NCBI GenBank assembly: GCA_015680685.1
Contig: MNCI01007974.1
Location: 377,234-419,588 of the forward strand
DNA from: Gnetum montanum
Lineage: Eukaryota; Streptophyta; Gnetopsida; Gnetales; Gnetaceae
DNA: 42,355 bases
Direction: 5' to 3'
The position numbers and the translations under genes are program-made. The notes under the pieces were generated by a model. That model saw only the letters and a program-made list of their open reading frames with translations. It was not told the DNA's origin and searched no databases. This document shows positions 30,590-42,142 of the stretch, piece by piece. How positions within the stretch are numbered: the first letter of the stretch is position 1; every line of letters begins with the position of its first letter.

Positions 30590-33325
30590 AAGGAAGCTCA
30601 TGTAGTTCCTAGAGGCAGTGGCTCCTCCATTGGTCACTTCCCCTTGTCACCAAGCCTCTGAAACTTGCAACGATTAAGGAGTATTTATGGCTTCTCTTCT
30701 TCCATCTTTGGATCCTGTATTTTCCAAGTTGTTGAACCGATGTGTGTTGGTGCTAATACGTTCTAAGGGCATGGTAGCTATGGAAACATTTTTTTGGACT
30801 TTGCATACTAGGCCACAAGCTACTATCACTTCTCTTCAAATGCCCTGGCCTTTTCTTTGAACTCATGATAGTGAGTCTCCTGGCTAGGTCTGAAGTGACA
30901 TCTTTTTGTCCATAGTAGCAAGCTTTAACCACCTAAAGTTCTGAGTTTGTGACATGGAGTTTTTGCAAAGTGGCTTTTCTGTTTGCAAAATTTTTCTCAT
31001 ATAATGAATAGGTGGTTGCTACTTATTTCTCTAGCTCACTTTTAGGCTAACCTATAGTTAACATGGCAAAGTTGGCATATCTAAGGTTAGCCAACACCAT
31101 GCATTCTTTTAAATCCTTGATTTATAGGTCTTTGTTCTTCACTTCTACCTAATGGACTAGTGCATAACTATCTAGAATTGGCTACCAATCAGTATTCTGT
31201 GTTAATATGAACCTAATGTGGGCTTTAGCCATCTAGATTTCTTTTTCATTTATCTACTTGTACATGCCTACTTGGTCCCAAAAGTGTTCTTTCAACTTCT
31301 TATGCTTGTTGGCCTCATTCGACCATGCACTTATTTCAATTGCAGACTTCTATTGAATGCCACGGACCTCCTCCATTAAGAGGATTCTATTTCTCAAACC
31401 AGTCTACTAATATCCTAGTTGATCCTCATCAATTGTTCTCTCAACTGATGGACACTTTCTTCCAGAATTTTCTTTTATTTTTCAATGGTGGTTAACCTTA
31501 AGTTCTCTACAATGAGCTATTTATTCTCCTCCTAAGTGGCAGTCAGTGCCTTCTTGTGGGTGTGGGATTGTGCATCAGTAGTAAAAGCATTCCAAACTAC
31601 CTTCTTCTTTTCTTGCTTGGTAGCTTTTTTTCCTCAATCAACTTATTTAGCTACTATTTTTTGAATATCTCCAGTTGGCCAAGAGTAATAAATTTGGTAA
31701 GGTCCCATCTTTAAGCTCTCAAGGTAGCCAACTCTTGTTGCAAATGTTGCACTTCCACTTCTACATGTTCTGCCCTAACCTTAGCCATGACCAAATTTTC
31801 CTTGGTGGAGATGAGATCTAATTGTGTTGTAGTAACATCATTTGGAATGTCAAATAGGGTGGTCATTACTTGTCCCATCTATAGCAATTAGTCTAATATG
31901 TCCTCATGATCCATAGGAGTCATTGAAGTCCTAGCAAGTATTTGCACATCTCTAGTTCCCATCAAATTAACTAGAGGAACAACAGACATATTGAAAGACT
32001 CTTCAATGTGATTTTTTATCACCTTTTTTGCCCCCACCACATCTTATGTTGCATGACCACTATTGTGGCATCTTCACCTATTTCAAGCATCACTTGGAAG
32101 AATGTGGCATTACTAGAGATTTGATGTGACCACTAGGATTCTCCTCTTGATTGCAGTGAGATCTACCCCCTTGTTGGATCTACTGAAACATTGGACTATA
32201 TGGCATCATTGATGACTTTAAAGAGGCTAGATTCTTCTCTTCTTCCCCAGCTAAGTGTTTCAGCAATTTTTTGTAAATGGCTCATTGCTAGCCTATAGTC
32301 TTGTGGTGGTAGATGTGGAACTTGTGGCATGTGATGCTATTCAAGCTCTTATTCTACTTCTTTCTTAGGTTCTACTTCCTTTTCCAATTATTTCTCCTCA
32401 TCAAAGTCTTTCCTTTGAGTTTCTAGTTTAAGCAATTTAGCGAAGGAAGCATTCTAAGCCTTCATGGGGGTGCCATTTATATACCCTAGGATTCTAGCAC
32501 ACTTACACAACTTCCATATGAGGCAAGGGAATGGAAGTGTTGGCTTCCCTACCTTCTTCTTTTCAAATTGCCTTTGAATTTCTATGTAGTATAACTGGGG
32601 AAGGTTGGCTATGTATTTACCCATTATTATGACACTTCCCTTAGCTGCATACATGGAGATCCTCTTGAGCCCTTTTGTTGAGAAGAGGTAATATGTCCCT
32701 ATCTTGAAGTAGGTCATCTCCTCCAAAGTCAATTCATGATATGTTTTGTCATCCTTACCATATTCCTACTTCAACCATAGTTTTTTACTGTTGAGGTTAG
32801 ATCTCATGGATAGATGGGCTAGCTTAGCCCCCTCATTTGGTATATTAAGAGCTTTGGCAATTTCTTTGACAAGAATGAAACATTAACTCCACAAATGTTG
32901 ATAGTGGTGCCTTCCTCTTTGTTGTGCTAGAATTGATATGTTTCTCCAAGATATCACTTATCATTGTCTGAAAGAATCAGCCACAAGGATGATACCTCAA
33001 GTTACATCCAAACTAATTTAGAAGTGAATTCCATGAATGGGCCAAAGTTCATCTCCACAATAACCATGGTCAACATGGATTTTTCTTGAATGGCTTCAAT
33101 GCATTCTGTAGACAACATGAGGTGTTGTCCCTACATAGGAACTTAGGGTTCTACGGCCTCTTCTTGGACCAACTATCTAGTAATAGAAGCCTCTTGACGG
33201 ATGCTAAAGAATTGGGCTTCCTTCTCCTTGTGCTCTGCATGCTTGCCTTGCTAGTCCCTACCATCCCTTGGGTGTTTGGCTAATCCTTGCAAAGGTCCTC
33301 CTTGTGCTCCTCTTTTTGGGAACAT
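30590..33325 (-). pseudogene. ORF2 of Element 3: plant-transposon-protein-like domain and coiled coil
   Basis: Minus-strand ATG at 33325 (MFPKRGAQGG), matching MAPKRGQQEG of Element 1. Domain motifs: GQHLMLSTECIEAIQEK, TMVIVEMNFGPF, YLGETYQF, INICGVNV; then in the intact stretch 32732-32454, MTYFKIGTYYLFSTKGLKRI and LPFPCLIWKLC. Coiled-coil sequence follows, with VLANLRYANFAML near 31120-31080 equivalent to the block in the other copies. It peters out near 30590 with a region equal to the end of the Element 1 ORF2 (PLPLGTT, ELP). Numerous stops. Function unknown; three diverged copies sharing the same blocks argue it was once under selection. Confidence 0.72.
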
Positions 33326-35289
33326 CTACAATCAAGCAAAGATTGGATGTTACTAAAGTTGTATTTTTTTTATCATCAAGAATTTTATACCTTACTCGTT
33401 ACCTTAGTTTCCTTAGGCTCTTTAGTTCATATGATTACAAAGTTAGAAATAGTATTAGAAAAATTCCCAAAAAGTGTTTATCTTCTTGTATAACCTTACA
33501 CAGTTGGTTTCTTTTTCCTTATGTGTGGCTTATAATGATGGTTATGGTCCCTTGGATGGAGAAATTAATGTTTCTAGCATTAATGCAATTGATTGTTCAT
33601 TATAACACTTAAGATTTCTAACACTTACCCTTATAATATCCTCTAGGAGATAGCATATTTTGCAAAATTGGCACAAGTTTCTCATGCAAGTACCCCTCCA
33701 TGACTAACTTGAACACTTTGAGTTTAGATAGGATCAAACAACATGGAAATCAAAGCCATAGAGAGTAAAATAATGCAAGTAGAAGGTGGTTGTGCAGAGC
33801 TCTTAGTTTTGAGAGAAAATTTAAAGAACTCCCCTAGCTACAAATGATGAAAATGGAGTTTGGATACCATAGGGGTCATATATATAGGTTTTGTAAGTTC
33901 CAATATTGGGTATCCAATGTTGAGGCCGACCTGATATTGAGTAGTCTATATCGGGGTCCAAGACTATGCATTCAAAGGGGTAACTGAGCATGGAAAACAA
34001 AACTATATGATTGGTTGGGAGGTTTAAGGTTAGGTCCATAGTTCTGTGGTAAGTAAGAAATCCAATGAAGGCACCTAAAAGTGATATAAGATGGAGTTAT
34101 CAACATTTAAAGCTTTGGAAGATACAAGAAAAAGGGCATTAAATCAATGGTGTGAAATGGATTAATTACATGATAATGGAAACTAAAAATTTTAACAATT
34201 AAGTGCTTGGAAGGTGAAGAATGATGTGGTTATGTTAAACAAGTTCAAGTTACAAAATTTACAAAAGTGGGTTCTTCCCAAAGTAGGCTCTAGCCTATGA
34301 TGCCCTTATGTAACCACACCTAAAAATGTTCATAGGCACTAAAGGAAGTGAATGGAATGCATACCATAAAACTCTACATTAAAACCATCAATTTGAGATA
34401 AAAACTCTATGTTACATAAAACCACAAGTTAGGATCATACGAACAACGAGATGAGATGCACTATAGAAAGGATTACAAAAATTGGGACATAAGGTGTCTT
34501 ACCATAGGCACAATGAATCCTTATGTAGTATTAATGGTTAAATAACCATTAGGCCTTCATTCCAAAATTCAAACCAAGTTCAAACCACATTTCAATGACA
34601 TTGCATCATTTCATCACTTCAACTAACAACTATAAGACTATCATAGTTACAAGGAGTAACATCACTTGATGTTTTGTCCAAGGAAGGAGCTTCTTTATGG
34701 CACACATGTTTTGTTGTTTTTTTTTCTTGGCTCTGAGAAGTTGCCAACCTTCAGGAATGGGTACATGTCTTTCTAGTGGCATCCTCAAGAATTTATTTAG
34801 TGCCATTTTATGTGAATCTTGCTTCCATTTCTTCTTAGATCTACAAGGATATAATTACAACTGAAGTAACATGATAGAACATACAAAAGTGACCAAAGAG
34901 AATCCACAAATCCCCTTGATGTCACACCCTTCATATTCCCTCATGATTATTCAATTTTTTACTCAAGTACAATGATTACGATTTTATTTTTAGTCTCATG
35001 GTAAAAAGTAATGTCATTATGACTAGAGCAAGAACCTCTTATTAATGGAATGAGTGGGTGGATGACATGGTCTCACTATCTGAATAATCAGTCCCTCATG
35101 ACTCTACAACATAGAGAAAATCTCACCTTAATGGGCTACATGATCATTTTATTCACAAGAGAGATTACATAACAAAGAAAATGAAAATAACAAATATAAA
35201 AAGTTGGAAGGAATAGGAAAAATTGTATCAAGAAATAAGAAAATGATAAAAAAATTATAAAACAAAAAGATGAAAAACAGTTATGAATC
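33326..35289 (-). other. Spacer of Element 3 between gag and ORF2
   Basis: No supported gene. Contains a TATA-like CCTATATATATGA (complement of about 33876-33888) followed on the minus strand by GGGGAGTTCTTTAAATTTT, as in Element 1; a polypurine-like motif at 33691-33711 (complement CAAGTTAGTCATGGAGGGG); and the family block near 34265-34330. The open frame at 33821-34039 overlaps the promoter-like region and looks fortuitous. Confidence 0.65.
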
Positions 35290-37341
35290 TTGAAGATTAG
35301 AATGGGGGGTTTCCCCACAACTAAACATTTGGCCATAACAAGGATTAATAAGCAAATGGATATGATCCATGCATGTATAAAACATTGGTAACCATTCATT
35401 CCCAATCCACTGGGTTTCTTTTGGTGTTGCGGTGGCTAGGTAGACAAATTTTTGGTCACATACTTTATTGTTAAATGTATGATGGGTCAGGGTATGAGGT
35501 GTGTTAACATTATAGATGTCTAGCTCATGATTTCACCCTTGATCATGATATAGTATGCATGGATTTGTTGATCTCCCCACACTATTAGATTCATTGCTTG
35601 GGTTTGGGATTGGAGTAAGAATGGATGGTGGCCCTTGTGTAAGATCAGAGGTCAATGGTGGTGAAAAGGGAGGCATTGTGCCAGATTGGCATTGTGCTAG
35701 CTTGAATGATGTGGATGGTCCATGGGTGTTTTGCTTCTGCCTATGGCCTTTCCTAAAGAATGTGTGTTTCGGTGTTTGTGGTGGGAACCTATTGGCATCT
35801 ACATTTCTATGCACACTCATAGCAAAAGTGGTATTTGTTAGTTGATAGTATGGTGCCAAACCTTCTTGTGTCATCAATAGTGGCAAATGAGAAGGTGAAG
35901 TATGAAAATATCAAGGGTATGATGGATGGTAAGAGGTGTGAGGTGATGATCCTTTACGAAATGTCATGTGTTGATGGTACTCAAGAGAGTGATAGTGGAA
36001 ATTTGAAGTAGAGGATATAGAACTAGTTGGAGAAACAAGATGTTGAACATAATATCCATACTATGTCAGCTGATGGGAAGGGTAGGGTTGGTTTGGTGGT
36101 GGCCTCCCTAATGATTTTTGGTGTTGCCACTATGGTTGATTATAGTATTAAGGTTTGTAATAAGTCTTCCTAGGATAGTACAATTGGTTGTGGGGTTGTC
36201 TATAATTACCGCATGGAAGAGGAAATCTCCTGGGCATGTGTTTTTGTACAAACTTTAGGTATAATGTGCCTACCCAATCTCATGTAGATGCAATAAGATT
36301 GGGCAATGGTCCTTCAAATGGTCATATATGTCGATGTCATATCCATTATCTTCATCTATGGTTGAGTCCATAGCCTCACATTCTTCAATAATTTTCCCTA
36401 TTTTTCGATAAGTGTTCCTAGCTATTTCTTGGTTCTATATTCTTTGTTTATTGTGATCACCTAGTTTGTTTTGCATGATCTTCTCCTCAATCATCTCTAT
36501 GAGAGTTGTAATGTTTTCATATATCCATTCTAACATCCTATTAAACATTTCTTCAAGTTGATCAATAGACTTTTGTATTGGCAAGATTCATTATGGGACC
36601 ACCTTATCAAGAGTAGCTTCTTCCTTCTTAGCATAGATATGGACCTACTTCTACTAAAGAGTTGGGTCCTAGCGATATTTCTCAACATTCTCCAATTTGC
36701 ATATCTTTCCTTCTTCTTTTGCAACACACTTGATTAGTTCTTGAATCTGATGGGTTCTTAGCTTGTATGATTAACCTAAAGCATACATCCAAAGAGTCTC
36801 CATTGTTTCATTACAAAGGCCATCTCTTCGACTGCTACGGCCCCGATTGTGGTGACAATCTAAGTGCCCGTCCTTAGCATAAGTGGTTGTTCCCTCTATG
36901 AACAGTTTGTGTTCACGGGCATCAGAACCAGGAATATGTATCGTTGATCGTAGGTTCTGATACCCTTCCTCCTCACCATCATTAGGAGGGGGAACATCCT
37001 TTGTTAAAGAACCCGTGATAAGGGGTTCCTCATCTTCTATCTTGCTAAGGACGTGCGGGACCTTGCCCTTCAATAATGCATGTTGACTTTCCTGCCTTAA
37101 GTCTCTCATACGTTGGGCATCTATGGGATAATAATCCCTCATGTCAAAATCTTCCGCAACGTATTCAGAAAATAGTTCTTGCATGTCAATCTAAGCCAAG
37201 GCACGGAAAAGCATGCGAGAGATTGATCAATCTAGGGGTAACACAATGTTACGTTGCAAATCTCTCCACCGTAGCTGCTGGTCTTGATGGAGAATAAAAG
37301 TAAAATTTGGAATATACTCAACAGGATGAGTATATGTCATC
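35290..37341 (-). pseudogene. gag: gag of Element 3 with capsid core deleted
   Basis: Minus-strand start ATG at 37341 (MTYTHPVEYIPNFTF). The N-terminal region is open at 37184-36771 (ELFSEYVAEDFDMRDYYPID, HVLSKIEDEEPL, DAREHKLFIEG, RGRSSRRDGLC) and then jumps straight to NETMETLWMYALG, which in Elements 1 and 2 lies after the capsid core. The core motifs (FEGGYNVDP, LKLFPRTL, KIQGWK) are therefore missing. A degraded knuckle (IYDHLKDHCP) is near 36330-36300. A Pro/Ser/Thr/Gln-rich tail follows, open at 35886-35533. Without a capsid core this gag could not assemble particles. Confidence 0.75.
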
Positions 37342-37567
37342 TTCTATTGTTTAGGACTTAGCTAATTTTGGTTATGTGTTTTATGTTGCCGACTGTCTCA
37401 TGTATGGTCCTTAGGTGGTGAGTTGCTCTTATGAGAAGAAGTCATTTTTATCGATGTGCTAATTCACCATTATATAATTTTTTATCTTGATTAACCCAAA
37501 GGTTCGTTAAGGCTCACAACGATGTGAGTGATATCCCTTATGTTCTATATGACGCACAAACACTTAG

Positions 37568-37585
37568 TCCCCGGCAACAGCGCCA
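37568..37585 (-). other. Primer-binding site of Element 3 (tRNA-Asp-like)
   Basis: The minus strand reads TGGCGCTGTTGCCGGGGA, 17 of 18 matches to the tRNA-Asp PBS I recall for plant gypsy elements, one base from the LTR. Much better preserved than in Element 1. Confidence 0.9.
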
Positions 37586-37586
37586 A

Positions 37587-38618
37587 TGATGAATGGCAAG
37601 GTACCCCTACACAACCATACGAAACGAGTGTAGCACACGTGATCCGGTTGAACTCCATAGACTAAATGCCTAAACGCCCCATGGAACACTTGGAGTTAAT
37701 CATTCATTGTCTTCCTAGACTTACTTGTTGTTGTCACAGTGTATGGTTAAGTAAGTCCGAGGTATATGATTTTTATTGTCTTTTATGATTTTATGTCTTC
37801 TATGCTAAGAGCAAAGGGTTGAGAAACCTAACTAACTCTAACTAAGGACTAATTCTAAATTAACTAGCGTCTGCATCCATTCCCACTTACCGTACATACC
37901 CTGAACTATGCAACTGTGGTTTAGTCCAAAGTGAGGCATATGATGATATCATCTAACCTTATGCTACTCCTAGTAATGATAAAGAGATTAATTAATTAAG
38001 CTAATGAATAATGAAAAATAAGATCTAAACTAGCCTACGTACAATGAGTATCCATCCCCAATTGTCTGTACACACCTTGGACTTTAGATAACTTCCACTA
38101 GGATTACCAAGCATATGTCACTGGGCTTGCCAAACAATGCACTGTTGGGTTACCAAGTAATTACACTTAAGCACTTGTGATTAAGTCATACTCATTCCGC
38201 TTAATGATAGGAATAGTAAATAGCAATAAATAGAAACATTAACTAAAGAAAATAGTAAATAATTAAATAATTAAATCAATAATAAATCTAAGCAGATGCT
38301 ACAATGATGGAGGTAATGTCAATCTTTATTTCTAGTCATGTAACATGTCCAAGTATGTCATACTCGAATAAGAATGTTGTACAATCACAAACATCACATT
38401 GCAGGCATGCATTGGGAATAACAGAACTTGAAATCAAAAATCTAAGAAAAGCTATCAAAAACTATCTTCCAACTGTGCACCTAAGTGTTATATTTATAGG
38501 CTAGCATGGAGGAGACAATATCAAATGTCCAACATTGCATCTTGGGACACACATATATGATATTGGAGCCTCGATATTGGGTAATTGATATCGAGGTTGA
38601 CACAATCATGATTTATCA
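37587..38618 (-). repeat. 5' LTR of Element 3, mosaic (1032 bp)
   Basis: The outer part (about 37919-38618) matches the 3' LTR of the same element. The PBS-proximal part (37587 to about 37915) matches instead the Element 2 LTR: GTACCCCTACAC, GGAACACT...GTTAATCA, TTACTTGT, GAGGTATATGATTTTTAT. Starts TGATGAAT and ends ATTTATCA, both degraded from the family termini. TATA complement at 38491-38498. Confidence 0.88.
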
Positions 38619-38623
38619 CAAAT
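38619..38623. other. Right target-site duplication of Element 3 (CAAAT)
   Basis: CAAAT directly after the LTR end TTTATCA; it matches 29596-29600. Confidence 0.92.
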
Positions 38624-38679
38624 ATAGAATAAATTGTAAAATATTAACGAAAAAAGTATAAATAAAAATCGAAAAACTA

Positions 38680-38938
38680 AGGAGCTACATTGATGAATCA
38701 ACATGAATGGCCACTTCTCCCACAACTAACTTGAAAGGAGGAGATTTGAAAATTTTAGCACGCCTATCCATCTATTGAGGTTTTGCAATCACAGGCTTTC
38801 TTAGGCTCATGGAAAGGTTTGATTTGTTGTTTGTTGACTAGCAGTTTCTTGTTTGGGCTTTTAGGTTTGTATATTAACATGGCCCTAGAAGAAAAGGCTT
38901 TGTAGATAACACAAAACCCCTCCCACAATGTTTGGAGC
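38680..38938 (-). pseudogene. pol: Integrase C-terminal tail, duplicate copy A, Element 4
   Basis: Minus-strand sequence parallels 41240-41010: LQ-LWEG equivalent at the start, then KPKSPNKKLLVNKQQIKPFH and EPKKACDCKTSIDG. Starts abruptly at 38938 next to a truncated ORF2 start, which marks the duplication junction. Ends with the motif TTAGTTGTGGGAGAA (complement of 38715-38730). Confidence 0.7.
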
Positions 38939-38939
38939 T

Positions 38940-39036
38940 GGGGTTGTTCTAGTTATTGGCCCCTTCTAGCTCTAGGCCTCTTGTTTCTTAGTTGGGATGG
39001 TTCCACCTCTTGTCCATGCTTTCCTTTTGATGCCAT
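38940..39036 (-). pseudogene. Truncated ORF2 start, duplicate copy B, Element 4
   Basis: The minus strand reads MASKGKHGQEVEPSQLRNKR, PRARRGQ, then stop. Same N-terminus and basic cluster as the Element 1 ORF2 (MAPKRG...KRPRRGE), cut after about 32 codons at the duplication junction. Its ATG (39036-39034) is intact, unlike the GTG of the full copy at 27760. Confidence 0.75.
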
Positions 39037-41009
39037 CTTTGATGTCAACATAACCAAGGATTAGCATGTGATGTGTAACTTATAACTTTTAGGTACCTTA
39101 TCTCTTTGGATAGTTACACTTGACTAAGTTATGGTCATGGGAGACTGATTATTTTAATGTTATTTTAATATTATTTGAATAATATGGCTACTAGAGCTTG
39201 TTAGGAAGGTTTAACATTCATTAATTAGTGATTTTAATGTTATTTCATTAGTTAAACCTTTGGGGAGTTAGAAAATTTCCAAAAAAAAAAAAAATTGTTA
39301 GAAACCTAAGGTTTCAGGCCCCCAAAATGTAGAGCTCACCTTTGGTAGTTGTAGGACTGAAAAATAGGGAAAATCAGACAAGCAGTTAGCAAGATATGGG
39401 CTTTAGAAGGCTATTGGCTCTTAAAAATTGCAAAAATTCCACTTGCATTTGAAGCAAATCGCAAGAAATTCCAAAGTGTTGGGCACTATTTATAGGATTT
39501 TTGTCTTGCATTGATGGGATTGTGTCAACGTAGATAACTCCTTCAACGAGACGAAAATAGAAAATTTTCTATCTTTGAAAAAAGAGAAAAAAAATGAAGG
39601 AGTTTTGACACGGAATTAGAGTCTAAAGGAAGCCAATGAAGCCAAGAACACAATGAAATGCATGAAGAGGGCTAGATAGTCAGCAAAAAGAATACTTTTG
39701 ATGAAGAATGTTTTAAGGAAACTTAAAAAGGAGCGCACTACTGAATGTAACCAATGTGGAATGCAGATGATTTTAAAAATGAAAATGTCTAAGGATATGA
39801 AACTTAACTAACCCAACCAAGGGAAATGTAAGTGGGTTCTCCCTATGGTAGGCTCATACACTTAATGCCCTTGCATATCCTCAAACTAAGGAGTCCATGG
39901 GCCCTACAGTTGACTAATGGTTATGGTAAGTTAAGGATCAAATCTTGAAAGAAACTACCTAAGAATTTTGACACATCAAACTAAGACATTGAACAAAACA
40001 TGAAAAATGGCAGTGAGGTGAGTTATGGAAAGCATAGGTGGATGAGGTAGAGAATGGAATGGAGTTCAATATCATCGTCACATGAAGTCCCTTGTGGATT
40101 TTATTGTTAAGATGACTCGATAATATCCATCCTTAGTCCAAATTAAAACCAACCACCTTCAGTGACTTCACATTAACACTCTACAACCAGCCCACCCTCT
40201 TAAAATACAAAAATATCCATACAGATCAATCATTATTCTTAAAGAGAAAAAAAGAGAAGTGAGAAGTGAAATGGACCTTAGTTAAAGTAGACCTTTAGGC
40301 ATGGGTAACATATCTTTCTAATTCCATAACCGATGCTTGTAGTCGGTTATTTTTTCAAAGGGGTGTGCTTTGAAATCTCATTACTATTATTATTATTATG
40401 TATTTTATATTTTTATATTTTTGGATAGGAACAACACCATGTAAAGACTTTTAGCTTCTTGTTATTGGTCGACAGTGGAATGGTGAGAAATCCATGACAA
40501 CACACATGCATCAAAGAGGGTAGGCAAGTATAAAGAGCATCAAATCCTCTTGAAGTCACATCCTTGTCTATCTATATAATCCTTCCCAGGTTCAAAAACT
40601 ACTGAGGTCACAAATTTTTTAAAAGTTTCATTAAGGAAGGGACCACATATTTCCGAAACAAGGAACACCATAGAGTTTGTGGATGGATGGATGACATGGA
40701 TGCACTGCCTCTTATCATGAAAAAGAAATGATGCCTTAGTCATCAATACCAAAATTCAAAGATAGAATTTAGACATTAGCAATCACAAAACATTATAGTA
40801 CAAACCACCATCATTCAGCAACTACAACTGCCCTTAGTCTTGGCAACAATAAAGAAAAACAAAACAAATCAAATCAAAACATCAAAAAAGCATAAAAGAA
40901 ATCCAAACCAAATAAAGTAAAATATAGAAGAAATTGTAAAATATTCAAGAAAGGGAGAAATGTACTAGTGTAAATAAAAATTGAAAAACTGAGGAGCCAC
41001 ATTGATGGA
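39037..41009 (-). repeat. Spacer of Element 4, duplicate copy B, uninterrupted
   Basis: Duplicate of 27761-29595 plus 38624-38679. It carries the empty equivalent of the Element 3 insertion site at about 40908-40935 and a TATA box complement at 39486-39494, 458 nt before the ATG at 39036. No gene supported. Confidence 0.82.
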
Positions 41010-41424
41010 TCAACATGAATGGCCATCTCCCCCACGACTAAGTTGGAAGAAGGAGATTCGAAAAATTGAGCACGCTTGTCCATCCATTGAGGTGTTGTGG
41101 TCACAGGCTTTCTTAGGCTCATGGAAAGGTTTGATTTGTTGTTTGTTGATTAGCAATTTCTTGTTTGGGCTTTCAGGTTTGTATATTAACATGGCTGTAG
41201 AAGAAAATGCTTTGTAGATAACATAAGACCCCTCCCACAATGCTTGGAGCTTGGTTTCTTGTGGTATGTGTGTGGGGTTCTAGTAGATAACCCTATCTCC
41301 TAGTTAAAATTTTACTTTTCTTATTCTAAGGTCATGGTGTTTGTTGTTGAATTCCTTGTGCAACTCGTTAGATGATAGCGCTACCAATCAATTCTCCTCT
41401 AGCAAGTTAAGGTTCATTAATACT
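41010..41424 (-). pseudogene. pol: Integrase C-terminal domain and tail of Element 4
   Basis: The minus strand reads MNLNLLEEN, NELHKEFNNKHHDLRIRKVK, LGDRVIY, PQETKLQALWEGSYVIYKAF, SPNKKLLINKQQIKPFHEPK, FRISFFQLSRGGD and ends TGA at 41010-41012. GDRV...KLQ-LWEG-YVI is the classic end of gypsy integrase, which holds cDNA ends and target. Stops at the F-LGD and Y-NP positions. This is the only pol-derived part of Element 4 and shows that the lineage once had a complete pol. Its upstream end stops at a T16 run (41424-41439). Confidence 0.82.
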
Positions 41425-41439
41425 TTTTTTTTTTTTTTT
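41424..41439. repeat. Run of 16 T at the right edge of Element 4
   Basis: A homopolymer just where integrase homology ends. It may mark a break or insertion, or a length-variable microsatellite. Confidence 0.8.
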
Positions 41440-42142
41440 GTGCTAGACTTAGGTCAAGGTCAAGGTTACAAGCTATTGATAGTGTACGAAGCTCAACTTA
41501 AATTTGAAGTGTTGCCAATTTCCTGCACACGAGCTCATATGGAGAGTAGCGAATAGGAAGTTTCCAAGTTAAGCGATAGCCCCAATGGTTATTGTTAAGT
41601 TTTGTGTTCCCATCCTTGCTATATTGAAAGTTGTGCTTGTGACTTTCATGGGGTCTCTCTAGAAGTAAAGGATTTTAAGGTTATGGAGAGGGAACCAGGC
41701 TTAGCACTATTAGGCCATGCATTCGAACATGTAACTTGTGGAATAGCAGTCATAAACAAGGATTTCCAAAAAAGAGATCAGGAATAATTCACCAGGATAT
41801 CATTAGTAATTGATGAACATATACCAGGACACACTTGTGCTTAAAAGGCATTATTTCAACTAACGCAAAAGCAGCCAAAGTAATCTTATCTGAGAATGGC
41901 CGAGATTCCCAGGCAAATGGGGAGATGGTGGGAACCGGGAAATTGAGCAGTGGGAAATGGGAATCAAACGCAGTTCATTACAATAATAATAATCAATAGT
42001 TTTGGCGACATGAATTATAATCCTCAGTGGACGCTGCAGCAGAATCTGATGCCATTCTCCTCGTACGTCCAGCTTAAAACGGAAAGCACACATCATCCGT
42101 TTCTGTTTGAGTTCAGCCCAGAGATCTGGTTCAGAAGTATAA
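41440..42142. other. Non-repeat flank, unassigned
   Basis: No retrotransposon motif recognised. Several open frames of 60-78 codons on both strands (41602-41787, 41950-42171 plus; 41860-42096 minus) overlap each other, and none can be preferred. Base composition becomes richer in G and C towards the right, as expected near a plant gene. Confidence 0.4.

Larger units (their letters stand above)
29601..38618 (-). mobile_element. Element 3: non-autonomous gypsy-like LTR retrotransposon (gag + ORF2), nested in Element 4
   Basis: About 9.0 kb, minus strand, bounded by CAAAT duplications. Order on the minus strand: 5' LTR (38618-37587), PBS (37585-37568), gag (37341-35290), spacer, ORF2 (33325 to about 30590), polypurine tract, 3' LTR (30408-29601). 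Same plan as Element 1, with no pol motif. The two LTRs differ in length (808 and 1032 bp) because the U5 side of the 5' LTR is of a different subtype. The capsid core of gag is deleted. Confidence 0.9.
25188..41424 (-). mobile_element. Element 4: relative with ORF2 and integrase tail, internally duplicated, host of Element 3
   Basis: Reading the minus strand: integrase C-terminal tail (41424-41010), spacer (41009-39037), first about 100 bp of ORF2 (39036-38940), a second integrase tail (38938-38680), a second spacer (38640-38624, then 29595-27761 across Element 3), and ORF2 (27760-25188). No LTR of its own is identified; the left end is truncated at 25187 and the right end stops at a run of 16 T (41424-41439). 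Gag is not seen, so the element is partial at both ends. Confidence 0.7.

Noticed and set aside
37568-37585. tRNA gene fragment
   Set aside because: Only 18 bases match the tRNA 3' end, one base from an LTR; this is a primer-binding site.
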